Part shown: positions 1-7,065 of the stretch, piece after piece | How positions within the stretch are numbered: position 1 is the first letter of the stretch | How the letters are laid out: each line of letters begins with the position of its first letter | Source of the DNA: Thermomicrobiales bacterium | Lineage (GTDB): Bacteria; Chloroflexota; Chloroflexia; Thermomicrobiales; UBA6265 | Direction of reading: 5' to 3' | NCBI GenBank assembly: GCA_020847015.1 | Contig: JADLCW010000197.1 | Coordinates: 1 to 12,237 of the forward strand | Length of the DNA stretch: 12,237 nt | The notes under the pieces: generated by a model | Told to the model about the DNA's origin: nothing | The model's database searches: none | Seen by the model: the letters and a program-made list of their open reading frames with translations, nothing else | Program-made: the position numbers and the translations under genes

Positions 1-57
1 CGGCGACGGGCCACGACGACTGGGGCGTGCGCCCGGACTGGTGCGCGGAGGGACGCG

Positions 58-147
58 ATGACGCGCTGGCGGTCCAGCCAGTGGCTGCGAATCGCTGCCG
101 CATGCGTGGCGCCCATCGTGACGGCCGGAGGCTGCTTCACTGCATGA
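58..147 (+). CDS. 29-residue ORF resembling a lipoprotein signal peptide, cut off by TGA
   Basis: The ORF starts at an ATG preceded by GGAGGGA (47-53), a good ribosome binding site. It encodes a basic N-terminus (MTRWRSSQWLR), a hydrophobic stretch (residues 12-22) and a lipobox-like TAGGC with Cys at residue 26. It then reads three more codons to TGA at 145-147. A lipoprotein signal peptidase would cleave before the Cys and a lipid would anchor it to the membrane, but nothing mature remains in this short product. The TGA lies in the same frame as the coiled-coil protein that reopens at 163, only 15 bases later. I infer that 58-855 was, or is, one lipoprotein gene with a nonsense codon just after the lipobox. 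Sequencing error, a real mutation or readthrough are all possible. Alternatively the ORF is chance: a different frame is also open across 3-170. Confidence 0.45.
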   Translation: MTRWRSSQWLRIAAACVAPIVTAGGCFTA

Positions 148-162
148 TCGGCGCCGAGTCGG

Positions 163-855
163 GTGCTTGACGTCGCGCCTGGTGAGATGACTCGGACGAG
201 CGGCGACGCCGGGTCTGCAGCCGTTATGCAGACGCCGGAACCGGCGATCCGCACGCCGGAGCAGGACTCGCCGCCAGTGTCCGCGATCGAGGCGGTCGGA
301 CTCCGCGAGCGAGTTGCGAATCTCGAAACCGCCGTTGCGGAGCGTGACGCGGCGGCGACCGAAACCGCCGGACGGGTGGCGGCGCTGGAAACCCGGGTCG
401 CCGCGCTGGAGCGCGACGTGCCCCGCGCAGGAGATGCCGCTCCGGAAGCCGTGTCCAAGCGCACGCACGTCATCGCCGGCAGCGTCACCTTGTACGCTGA
501 CGAATATCAGGGCGCGGAACAGGCCGACGGCGCGGTAATCTGCTGGGGAGTCGGCGGCTACGGCGACATGCGGGGACCGATGCTCGTCGAGATCCGCGAC
601 GCCTCAGACGCCGTCATCGCATCAGGGCGCACCCGCGAGGGCGAGCGCGTCGGCGAGACCTGCCGGTTCGACTTCTCGCTCGCCGGCGCGCCGGACGGGT
701 TGCCGCTGGTGGTGCTGTACGTGCGCGACGGCTCGCTCGTGTACCGCATCGGCGCCTCGTCCAATACCGCCGACGGTGATCCCGCCGCCGATGCGCTGGC
801 GGTCGCTCGCGCAACCATCCACAAGGTCGATTTTTCGGCTGCCGAGCGGCGCTGA
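163..855 (+). CDS. hypothetical coiled-coil/beta-rich protein, probable body of the split lipoprotein
   Basis: The 230-residue frame begins at GTG 163 with no clear ribosome binding site. ATG 187 is an alternative with GGTGAG directly adjacent. Residues 1-40 are a Ser/Pro/Thr-rich linker. Residues 42-86 form a heptad-like coiled coil (repeats such as VANLETAVAERD and VAALETRVAALERD). Residues 100-198 look like a compact beta-rich domain with two cysteines (C127, C167) that could form a disulfide. No known catalytic motif was recognised. The poor initiation site, the disulfide-type cysteines and the in-frame lipobox ORF immediately upstream suggest an extracytoplasmic, membrane-anchored protein whose natural start is ATG 58. 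As it stands, a protein from GTG 163 would lack any export signal. A hairpin terminator follows 16 bases after the stop. Confidence 0.7.
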   Translation: MLDVAPGEMTRTSGDAGSAAVMQTPEPAIRTPEQDSPPVSAIEAVGLRERVANLETAVAERDAAATETAGRVAALETRVAALERDVPRAGDAAPEAVSKRTHVIAGSVTLYADEYQGAEQADGAVICWGVGGYGDMRGPMLVEIRDASDAVIASGRTREGERVGETCRFDFSLAGAPDGLPLVVLYVRDGSLVYRIGASSNTADGDPAADALAVARATIHKVDFSAAERR

Positions 856-871
856 CGCGCCGAGTCCGGCC

Positions 872-901
872 GCGAGGGGGATGCTGGCGCATCCCTCTCG
901 C
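872..901. terminator. strong hairpin between convergent genes
   Basis: Bases 872-884 pair with 889-901 as a 13-bp stem with a single G-T wobble and a 4-base loop (TGGC). It lies in the 63-base gap between the stop at 855 and the stop of the minus-strand gene at 919. The position fits a bidirectional terminator. No T-run follows on either strand, so it is not a classical intrinsic terminator. It may work as a U-less hairpin or as an mRNA 3'-end stabiliser. Confidence 0.6.
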
Positions 902-918
902 CTCTGCCCGATTCTGAA

Positions 919-2811
919 TCAGCGGCGGCCGCGCACCGCCGTGAACCCGGCTCGCTCGGCGTCTTCGCGGCTCTTGAAGCAGAACTCGGGCACCGTCGCT
1001 TCGTAGCTGGTCTGCTCCGGCAGGTGGAAGCGCATCGAGCGGGCGTTGCCCTTCACCGGGAACCCCGGCGGGCAGTGCCGCTTGCCACTGCCGCGCACCG
1101 CTCCCTCCGGCGTCGCCATCTCGGTCTGGCCGCGACCGCGCGCCACCGGCGCCGGACCGGCTTCGACCGGTTCCAGCGTCGGGATCGCTGTGTCAGCATC
1201 GGTCATGACCGCCGCAGCGTGACCGCGCACATGCGGCGCCCGGTAGCCGGCGGCTTCGGCAGCGGCGATGTCGCGGAAACACACCTCGGGGATGGTCTGG
1301 GTGTAGAAACGGGTCGCAGGTTCGTGGAAGAGACCGGAGCTGGCATTGCCTTTGATCGGATAATCGGCCGGGCAATCGTACGAGCCGTCGCCAATCACCG
1401 CGCCCTCCGGGGCCACGATGGATTCGACTGGCCCCGGGGCGGGGGCCGGAGCCGCCACGTCGGTGCGGGGCGTGTAGTAGGTGACGGTGGATTCCGGCGC
1501 GGCCGCAGTTTCGGTCGTGGCCGCTTCGGTTCGGCCGCGCACGCGCGGCGCGCGATACCCGGCGGCTTCGGCAGCAGCGACATCGCGGAAGCAGATTTCC
1601 GGAATGGTCGCTCCGTACAACCCCGTACCCGGCGCATGGTAGATGTGCGAACTGGCGTTGCCCTTGACCGGGAAGTCGTCCGAACAAACCCCACCTATCG
1701 GCAGTCGTTGTCCGGCGTCGATCTCCGCCACGGGTTCGGCCGGAATCGGCCCGCCCATCGGCGCCACGTCGCGCCCGAATGGCTCCGCGATCAGATCGGC
1801 GGCGCCCGCTTCGTCGATCGCGGGGTTGATGGCCTGCTCGAATCCGCCCGGCGCCGCGAAATCCTCGGCCGGCACGATCGTGGCCGCCTCTTCGATCGGA
1901 CGGTCGGGCGCCACCGGCGCGTCGACCACGTCTTCTGGCGGCGCGGCGACATCGGTCGTCACCGCCAATTGCTCCTCGACCGGCTCCGGCGGCGCCGCGG
2001 CGGCGGATTCAACCGGCGTCGGTTCCAGCTCGGTCGCCGCGGCCGCCCCCTCGATCATGACCGGCGGCGGCGGAGCCGCCTGGGCCAGCCGCGAGCGCTC
2101 GGGCGGCGCCTGATGATCGCCGGCGACGATCTCGGCCGGCGTGACGCTGAGCGCCTCGGCCGCGTTGGCGACCGCCTCGACCGGCGACGCCGCGCCGGTG
2201 AGCGATTCGCCACGCTCCGCCAGCGGCGTGACCGGCGGAATGGCCGGTTGGATGCCAGTCGACAGCTCGCCCGGCGCCGGGTTCGTCGTCGCCGCACCGG
2301 CCGCCCCCAGCAACGTGGCCGCACCCGGGATAGCCACGACCTCGGCCACTGGAATGGTGGCTACGGCCGGCGGCGTCTCACTCTCCGCCGCGATGGCCGC
2401 GGCCCGCCCTTCGCGTAATTCGAGTTCGTTCAGCGTCGCATACCCCGGAACCGGGCGCGTCGGCGGCAGCAGACGCGGATCGACCTTGCGCATCTCCTCG
2501 TAGGGAGCCGGAGATTGCTCGAAATCCTCCGACCGCCATTCACCGTCCGGCGAGGGGGTGAAAATCTGGGCGATGCGCTGGGCCGAGCCGTATTCGCTCA
2601 ACGGCCGGCGCTTGGTGACCGCGGGCGGCACGTGCGTCGCCCATTCGCCAGGCACGGTGGAGCGATCGGGCGTAGCGCCCGGTAGCTGGGGCGAGAAGGA
2701 ACCACCGGGCGCCTCCGGCAGCTCCAGCTCCATCTTCCGAGGACCGCGTCGCTCGATCTCCGCCGGAACCGAGCGGCGCCGGGGCCGCTCCCCATCGATC
2801 CATTCCGCCAT
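919..2811 (-). CDS. Pro/Ala-rich protein with three C-terminal sunset-like domains
   Basis: The 630-residue protein starts at ATG 2811, preceded on the minus strand by GGAGGAG about 11 bases upstream. The frame extends further, but that extension runs into the dehydratase gene and is not needed. Residues 1-130 are charged and basic-rich (MAEWIDGERPRRR) with no signal peptide. Residues 135-370 are a low-complexity Ala/Pro/Glu/Val linker, presumably disordered. Three related domains follow at about 376-427, 480-531 and 580-630. Each has Cys, then F/Y-P-V/I-KGNA, then H.P, then Y, then T.PE.CF, then an A..AG helix end, with the two Cys exactly 31 residues apart every time (376/407, 480/511, 580/611). 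The pattern resembles the short module public databases call a 'sunset' domain, whose function I do not know. Domain identity is from memory. No transmembrane segment is convincing, so location is uncertain. Confidence 0.8.
   Translation of the reverse strand: MAEWIDGERPRRRSVPAEIERRGPRKMELELPEAPGGSFSPQLPGATPDRSTVPGEWATHVPPAVTKRRPLSEYGSAQRIAQIFTPSPDGEWRSEDFEQSPAPYEEMRKVDPRLLPPTRPVPGYATLNELELREGRAAAIAAESETPPAVATIPVAEVVAIPGAATLLGAAGAATTNPAPGELSTGIQPAIPPVTPLAERGESLTGAASPVEAVANAAEALSVTPAEIVAGDHQAPPERSRLAQAAPPPPVMIEGAAAATELEPTPVESAAAAPPEPVEEQLAVTTDVAAPPEDVVDAPVAPDRPIEEAATIVPAEDFAAPGGFEQAINPAIDEAGAADLIAEPFGRDVAPMGGPIPAEPVAEIDAGQRLPIGGVCSDDFPVKGNASSHIYHAPGTGLYGATIPEICFRDVAAAEAAGYRAPRVRGRTEAATTETAAAPESTVTYYTPRTDVAAPAPAPGPVESIVAPEGAVIGDGSYDCPADYPIKGNASSGLFHEPATRFYTQTIPEVCFRDIAAAEAAGYRAPHVRGHAAAVMTDADTAIPTLEPVEAGPAPVARGRGQTEMATPEGAVRGSGKRHCPPGFPVKGNARSMRFHLPEQTSYEATVPEFCFKSREDAERAGFTAVRGRR
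937..1686 (-). repeat. three in-gene copies of a Cys-31-Cys domain
   Basis: The copies lie at about 1531-1686, 1219-1374 and 922-1074 on the minus strand. Copies 1 and 2 are the closest: about 53 of 65 bases match by eye over the segment coding for the second Cys and the following A-A-A-E-A-A-G-Y helix. This points to internal duplication. Copies 2 and 3 share a preceding P-E-G-A-V-x-G-x-G lead-in that copy 1 lacks. The third copy is more divergent in its helix (KSREDAERAGF). Confidence 0.8.
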
Positions 2812-2905
2812 CGTCGTCGCTACTCCTCCGCTGCCAAATCGTGCGCCGCCGGCACGCCCATACGGGCGATAGGGTACCGCAGGGGGCGCCGGCGAGGATG
2901 CCGAT

Positions 2906-3910
2906 TCAGCCGCCGCGCACGATCCGGCAAAACTGGTCGACGCCAACGTTGCCCCCGGAGAGCACGACCCCGACGCGCTTGCCGCGCGCATCGACCGTGC
3001 CAGCCAGCAGCGCCGCCAGGGCGCACGCTCCGCTCGGCTCCACCACCAGTTTCATTCGTTCGAACAGAAAGCTCATCGCCGCACGAATGTCGTCGTCGGT
3101 GGCCAGCGCGATGCGCTCGACCAGCGGGCGCACGGTCGGCCAGGTCAGATCGCCGGGAGCCGCCGTCTGCTGACCGTCGGCGATGGTGCGCGGCACGTCC
3201 GCCAATCGCCTGCGCTGCCCGTGCGCGTAGCTTTCCGCCCAGTCGTCGCCGGCCGTCGGCTCCACCCCGATCGTCGCGCACCCCGGGCTGACATCGCGCG
3301 CGGCGGTCGCGCAGCCTGCCAGCAGGCCGCCCCCGCCCAGCGTAACCAGCAGCAGATCCAGTTCGCCGACCTGCTCGACCAACTCCAGCGCCAGCGTGCC
3401 TTGCCCGGCCATCACATGCGGATGGTCGAAGGGGGGGATCAGCGTCGCTCCATGCTCGCCAGCGATCGCCGCGGCGATGGCGGCGCGGTCTTCCCGGTAG
3501 CGGTCGTAGGTGACGACTTCGGCTCCGTAGCCACGCGTGGCGGCGATCTTCAGCGGCGGAGCGTCTTCCGGCATCACGATCCAGGCCGGAATCCCGTGCA
3601 GTCGCGCCGCCAGAGCGACCGCCTGGGCGTGGTTGCCACTGGAGAAGGCGACCACGCCATGCGCGCGCGCATCCGGCTCCAATGCGGCAACGGCGTTGTA
3701 GGCTCCGCGGAATTTGAACGCCCCCATCCGCTGCATGGTCTCGGCTTTCAGAAACACCGTCGCGCCGGTGCGTTCGTCCAGCGCCGAGGCGGTGAACACC
3801 GGCGTACGATGAGCGACGCCGGCCAACCGGTTGGCGGCGGCGCGCACATCGGCGATATCGATTGCGGGACGACCCAGATCGGGCGCGTCGACGGGAACGG
3901 TCTGACTCAC
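2906..3910 (-). CDS. threonine/serine dehydratase (PLP fold type II, catabolic short form)
   Basis: The enzyme is expected to deaminate L-threonine to 2-oxobutanoate, or L-serine to pyruvate, using pyridoxal phosphate in the cytosol. I chose GTG 3910 because GGGAGGAG sits 5 bases upstream, giving 334 residues. An in-frame ATG at 3925 overlaps that ribosome binding site and is less likely. Visible motifs are GAFKFRGA with the Schiff-base lysine at about K66, SSGNHAQ at 90-96 (substrate loop), LGGGGLLAG at about 191-199 (phosphate-binding glycine loop), EPSGA at 291-295 and SGGNVG at 318-323 (pyridine-nitrogen end). The C-terminal ACT regulatory domain of biosynthetic IlvA is absent, matching the short catabolic/TdcB-like form. 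A serine racemase or another fold-II dehydratase cannot be excluded. The domain-repeat gene lies 94 bases downstream on the same strand and could be co-transcribed. Confidence 0.9.
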   Translation of the reverse strand: MSQTVPVDAPDLGRPAIDIADVRAAANRLAGVAHRTPVFTASALDERTGATVFLKAETMQRMGAFKFRGAYNAVAALEPDARAHGVVAFSSGNHAQAVALAARLHGIPAWIVMPEDAPPLKIAATRGYGAEVVTYDRYREDRAAIAAAIAGEHGATLIPPFDHPHVMAGQGTLALELVEQVGELDLLLVTLGGGGLLAGCATAARDVSPGCATIGVEPTAGDDWAESYAHGQRRRLADVPRTIADGQQTAAPGDLTWPTVRPLVERIALATDDDIRAAMSFLFERMKLVVEPSGACALAALLAGTVDARGKRVGVVLSGGNVGVDQFCRIVRGG

Positions 3911-3950
3911 GTGGGCTCCTCCCATGAATCTGATGAACCTGAAACGCGAA

Positions 3951-3980
3951 CGACCCGCGGTCGTGCGACCGAACGGGTCG
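3951..3980 (-). promoter_or_regulatory. long hairpin in the dehydratase leader
   Basis: Bases 3951-3957 pair with 3974-3980 (7 bp, outer arms CGACCC/GGGTCG). Inside, 3958-3962 pair with 3967-3971 (5 bp) around a GTGC loop, with an AA bulge at 3972-3973. It lies 41-70 bases upstream of the GTG start. It could be a leader RNA structure or, as DNA, a dyad operator. There is no U-tract and no T-box core that I could match. Confidence 0.45.
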
Positions 3981-4180
3981 GAGCGCGGCAACCCGGAGAC
4001 GCAGCATATCGGCCGGAAGCGGCGCCAGTTCCGCGCCTCCCCGACGTTAGCGTCTTCTCCTTATCATCGCTGGCCGAGATGATACCGGGGAGTTGCCCTG
4101 CCGCGCGGACTCCCCACACCTGTGTCATCTCAAGCACTGCAACATGGGGTAGTGGCCATGGCTTCGAAAGAGCCGCGACT

Positions 4181-4212
4181 CCCGTGTCATCCGGATCGAA
4201 AGCGAAGTCTTT
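4181..4212 (+). repeat. dispersed intergenic repeat, left arm of inverted pair
   Basis: The arm reads outward from GTGTCATCCGGA through AGCGAAG to TCTTTC. It matches the reverse complement of 4283-4313 at 26 of 31 positions counted by eye. It belongs to the same family as the copies at 8596-8624 and 8786-8814, sharing the GTCATCC...AGCGAAG order. Confidence 0.7.
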
Positions 4213-4282
4213 CGATTGCACAGACGCATGTTGTCATAGCTCAAGTTTCGTATCTCTTTGATGACTGCATGGTATGACGCGG

Positions 4283-4313
4283 AATTCTTTGCTTTCGTTC
4301 CGGATGACACGAG
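4283..4313 (-). repeat. dispersed intergenic repeat, right arm of inverted pair
   Basis: Reverse-complement partner of 4181-4211, separated from it by about 70 AT-rich bases. The whole unit is about 133 bases with facing arms, as in a decayed MITE or a paired REP-like element. No coding capacity is seen between the arms. Confidence 0.7.
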
Positions 4314-4525
4314 ACCTGCGGTCAGCAACCAGAACGCCGATACCGTGGCGGAGCATTCAGAATGGCACGTAGCGCCGCGAGCGCGGCAGCGCCGCGGCGT
4401 CAGCACGTCCGGGATGACGCGGTGGCAGAAAGCCCCGGCGGCGCGATACCCGTTTCAGGTCAGGGCGCTCGTTGGGATGATATGCGTTGGCGACATTCGC
4501 CCGAGTCTCGGCGCTCCGCCGGCCG

Positions 4526-5143
4526 TCACAACGCTGGCGGCCGCGCGATCACCAGTCGGAACACGCCCCACCATCGCGATTCCTCCGCTTCGATGCGGAA
4601 ACCCAGCTCGCGCACGGTGTCCACCGTACGCCGGGTCAGATTGCACCCCATCTGCCGCTCCTGCAGCGGCGAGAGCAACCGCTCCAGCGCGTAGACCGGC
4701 CCAACCGGCGAGGCGACATGCTCCAGCAGCACGATCCGCCCGTCCGGCCGACAAACGCGGGCCATCTCGCGCAGCGCCGTCGGCGGATCGGCCACGGTGC
4801 AGAGCGCGAGCGAGATAGCCACCGTATCGAAGGCGGCGGCGGGAAAGGGCAGCGCTTGCGCATCAGCCTGGACGAAGCGCATCGGCAAACCCAGCGCCCT
4901 CGCTCGCTGACGCGCCTCCCGCAGCATTCCGATCGAGAAATCAACCCCGAACGCCTCGGTCACGGCTGGGCTGTAGTAGGGCAGATTCAGACCCGTCCCC
5001 ACCGCGCCTTCGAGCGTGCGCCCGCGCAGCAGCGCTCCGAAGCGGCGCCGAAAGTCCCCCAGCAGCATTCCCTCGGCGGCTCCTGCCGTGCGATCGTAGA
5101 CGGCAGCGCGGCGATCGTAAATACGGCGGACACGTTCACTCAT
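4526..5143 (-). CDS. class I SAM-dependent methyltransferase (UbiE/METTL7-like)
   Basis: The 205-residue protein starts at ATG 5143, which overlaps the acetyltransferase stop as ATGA (5140-5143), so translation is probably coupled. The N-terminus (SERVRRIYDRRAAVYDRTAG) is typical of small methyltransferase-11 proteins. Motif I is LEGAVGTGLNLPYY at about 44-57, the acidic residue ending strand 2 lies in FGVDFS (65-70), motif II-like sequence is QADAQALPFP (92-101), and post-motif sequence is CRPDGRIVLLEH (131-142). GCNLTRRT at 166-173 matches the C-terminal signature of METTL7/PmtA-like enzymes, which act on lipids or small molecules. The substrate cannot be told from sequence. Motif I has Gly where Val or another hydrophobic residue is common (LE-G-AVGTG rather than LE-V-AVGTG), probably tolerated. 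The product is soluble and cytosolic, with no signal peptide. Confidence 0.88.
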   Translation of the reverse strand: MSERVRRIYDRRAAVYDRTAGAAEGMLLGDFRRRFGALLRGRTLEGAVGTGLNLPYYSPAVTEAFGVDFSIGMLREARQRARALGLPMRFVQADAQALPFPAAAFDTVAISLALCTVADPPTALREMARVCRPDGRIVLLEHVASPVGPVYALERLLSPLQERQMGCNLTRRTVDTVRELGFRIEAEESRWWGVFRLVIARPPAL

Positions 5144-5682
5144 GGCATTTCCCGGGCCAACCACTCGTCTCGCAGCACACCCATATACACCGCATCGACG
5201 TAGCGGCCATTGCTCCAGACGTGCTGGCGCAGGCGCCCCTCCTCGACAAAGCCGCAAGCCCGATAGGCGCGGATGCCGCGCTCGTTGTCGGCGTGGACCC
5301 ACAGCCAAACCCGGCGCAGGTTGCGGTGCTGGAAGGCATACTCCAGCAGCAGCGCGACCGCCTCGCGTCCGTACCCTTTTCCCCAGAACTGTCGCTCGCC
5401 GATAGCGATGCCGATCATTGCGGTGCGGTGCGTCTCGCTGATGTCGGCGAGACCGCACTGGCCAATGAAGCGCTCCTCGACTTCGATAGCGAAGAAGGCG
5501 GCATCGCGTCCGCCCCGGGCGACGTCGCGCTCCCAGTCGGCCAGCAACCGCTCGTAGGCCTGCGGCCTAGGCGGGTCGCCGCCGCCGGCCAATTCAACGA
5601 CGAGGTCGTTGTTGAAGCGCCAGAGGTGGGCGAGGTCATCGCGGGTGATCCCGCGCAATGTCACCCGTTCGCCGCGCAGCAT
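5140..5682 (-). CDS. GNAT family N-acetyltransferase (RimJ/RimL-like)
   Basis: The 180-residue protein starts at ATG 5682 with AGGAGG 6 bases upstream. The open frame extends about 127 codons further upstream, but that extension is the shadow of the divergent transporter. The fold is the acetyl-CoA-dependent GNAT type: an N-terminal MLRGERVTLRGITRDDL strand-helix, a central FIGQCGLADIS strand, the acetyl-CoA loop RQFWGKGYGREA (about 98-109), and the C-terminal NERGIRAYRACGF helix-strand (133-145) followed by RLRQHVWSNGRYVDAVYMGVL. This layout is the Acetyltransf_3 type, which acetylates ribosomal-protein N-termini, polyamines or small amines. The substrate is unknown. It is the first gene of a two-gene unit with the methyltransferase and diverges from the transporter over a 114-base gap. 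Confidence 0.92.
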   Translation of the reverse strand: MLRGERVTLRGITRDDLAHLWRFNNDLVVELAGGGDPPRPQAYERLLADWERDVARGGRDAAFFAIEVEERFIGQCGLADISETHRTAMIGIAIGERQFWGKGYGREAVALLLEYAFQHRNLRRVWLWVHADNERGIRAYRACGFVEEGRLRQHVWSNGRYVDAVYMGVLRDEWLAREMP

Positions 5683-5796
5683 CGGAGACCTCCTGCACGG
5701 GCGCCGGCTGCTCGGTCCGCTCCCGGCCCGCCGTACTGACGGCTGATGATCGCATGACGCGGAGGGCGCGGGCAGCCGATACTTCGCGCGATAGCG

Positions 5797-6990
5797 ATGA
5801 CGACGGGGATGGGAGAGCGAGTGACGGCGATTCTGGGGGAGCGTGCGGCGATTTCCTGGCGACCGCAGCGGTTGGCGGTCATCTCGTTTTTTCTGCTGGC
5901 GGGATTGGCGTTTGGCAGTTGGGTGGCGCGCATCCCGGATATCAAGCATCGGCTGCGCCTGGACGACGCCCAACTGGGGTTCGCGCTGCTCGGTTCGGCT
6001 GTGGGAGCCATTCTGGCGATGAGCGCCGCCGGCTGGATGATCGGCCGCTTCGGCAGCCGCCATGTGGTGGTCGTCGCCGCGGCCGGCGTGTGCCTCATGC
6101 TGCCGGTGCTGCCGTTCGCCCCAAGCGGCCCCATGCTCTTCGTGCTGCTGCTGCTGTTCGGAGCCTGTTACGGCACGCTCGACGTAGCCATGAACGCGCA
6201 GGCGGTGATGGTGGAGGAGCGCTACGCGCGGCCGATCATGTCTTCATTCCATGGCGTGTTCAGCGTCGGGGGGTTGCTGGGAGCGGCGCTGGCCGGGCTG
6301 GCTGCCGGAGTCGGTCTCCCGCCGGGACCGCATCTGCTGGCGATCGCGGTGGCGCTGCTGGCGCTGGGGGCCATCGCCGCCACCCGGTTGATTCCGGCCG
6401 CGGCCGAACCCGCCGGCGATGGCCCGTCATTCGCCGCTCCCACCGGGATGTTGTTCGGGCTGGGGCTGATCGCCTTCTGCGTGCTCGTCGCCGAGGGGGC
6501 CGTCGCCGACTGGAGCGCGGTTTACCTGCGCGATTCGCTCGGGTTGTCGGCGGCGGCGGCGACGACCGGGTTCACCGCCTTCTCGCTGACCATGGCCGCC
6601 GGGCGCTTTGCCGGCGACGGGTTGATCGAGCGGTTGGGTCCGGTGCGCGTGGTGCGCTACGGCGGCGCGCTGGTGACGCTGGGGCTGGGCGCGGCGTTGC
6701 TGGCTCCCTCGGCGACGCTCACCGTCGTCGGCTTTGCCTTCGTGGGGGCCGGTCTGGCCGCCGCCTTTCCCATCGTGCTGAGCGCGGCCGGGCGCGTGCC
6801 TGGCGTGCCGGCCGGCACGGCGCTGGCGGCCGTGGCCACCGCCGGTTACGCCGGGTTTCTGGTCGGGCCGCCGGTGATCGGGTTCATCGCCCACGCGGCA
6901 GGGTTGCGCGTCGGGCTTGGCGTGGTGGCCGTGCTGGGTCTGGCGATCGTGCTGCTGGCTGGCCAGGCGCGGGGCGCCGAGGGCGGCTGA
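5797..6990 (+). CDS. MFS transporter, YbjJ-like
   Basis: The 397-residue protein is strongly hydrophobic and fits twelve membrane helices in two halves, with a linker near residues 200-215. The cytoplasmic loop between helices 2 and 3 has motif A (GWMIGRFGSRHVV, 79-91), with a second-half counterpart GRFAGDGLIERLGPVR (269-284). Other family marks are DIKHRLRLDDAQLG (48-61), TLDVAMNAQ (127-135), MSSFHGVFSVGGLLGA (148-163) and ADWSAVYLRD (237-246). Together these recall the YbjJ branch of MFS, mostly of unknown substrate. The start is uncertain: ATG 5797 has no ribosome binding site, whereas GTG 5821 follows GGGAGAG by only 3 bases. Either choice leaves helix 1 intact. It diverges from the acetyltransferase and precedes the flavin-binding gene by 169 bases. 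Confidence 0.92.
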   Translation: MTTGMGERVTAILGERAAISWRPQRLAVISFFLLAGLAFGSWVARIPDIKHRLRLDDAQLGFALLGSAVGAILAMSAAGWMIGRFGSRHVVVVAAAGVCLMLPVLPFAPSGPMLFVLLLLFGACYGTLDVAMNAQAVMVEERYARPIMSSFHGVFSVGGLLGAALAGLAAGVGLPPGPHLLAIAVALLALGAIAATRLIPAAAEPAGDGPSFAAPTGMLFGLGLIAFCVLVAEGAVADWSAVYLRDSLGLSAAAATTGFTAFSLTMAAGRFAGDGLIERLGPVRVVRYGGALVTLGLGAALLAPSATLTVVGFAFVGAGLAAAFPIVLSAAGRVPGVPAGTALAAVATAGYAGFLVGPPVIGFIAHAAGLRVGLGVVAVLGLAIVLLAGQARGAEGG

Positions 6991-7065
6991 GCGCGAATTT
7001 CGCCCCACAGTCGAATTGTTGCGGATTTGACACACCGCGGTCGTGCGTGGCCATGGGGGTGTTGC

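Larger units (their letters stand above)
3981..4525. other. gene-free stretch with degenerate repeats
   Basis: No convincing gene lies between the dehydratase leader and the methyltransferase stop. The stretch contains a 7-bp hairpin (GGGGAGT 4087-4093 with ACTCCCC 4109-4115, 15-base loop), the inverted repeat pair described separately, and partial copies of the repeat end (TGTGTCATCT near 4121, GGGATGACGC near 4412-4421). Bases from about 4200 to 4310 are visibly richer in A and T than the rest of the window. A small perfect hairpin (GGCGA/TCGCC, 4489-4501) lies just past the methyltransferase stop. Confidence 0.5.

Noticed and set aside
3..170. Open frame from the left edge (55 codons) that could be the end of an upstream gene
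   Set aside because: Its first third reads like protein, but it overlaps the signal-peptide ORF that has a good ribosome binding site, and it cannot be judged without upstream sequence. It remains the main alternative explanation for 58-147.
1024..2418. Long plus-strand ORF (464 codons) opposite the triple-domain gene
   Set aside because: It is Arg/Gly/His-rich without recognisable domains, and the minus strand carries three clear homologous domains. It is a high-GC antisense shadow.
3911..4080. T-box riboswitch upstream of the dehydratase
   Set aside because: A GGGTTGCCGCG stretch on the minus strand superficially recalls the T-box core, but the TGG-ACC part is missing and no specifier stem could be laid out.
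3221..4261. Plus-strand ORF of 346 codons across the dehydratase and its leader
   Set aside because: Antisense to a clear PLP enzyme and running into repeat sequence. No domain.
7027..7055. TTGACA as a -35 box upstream of the flavin-binding gene
   Set aside because: No -10-like hexamer lies 16-18 bases downstream. The only candidate (7077) is far out of register.
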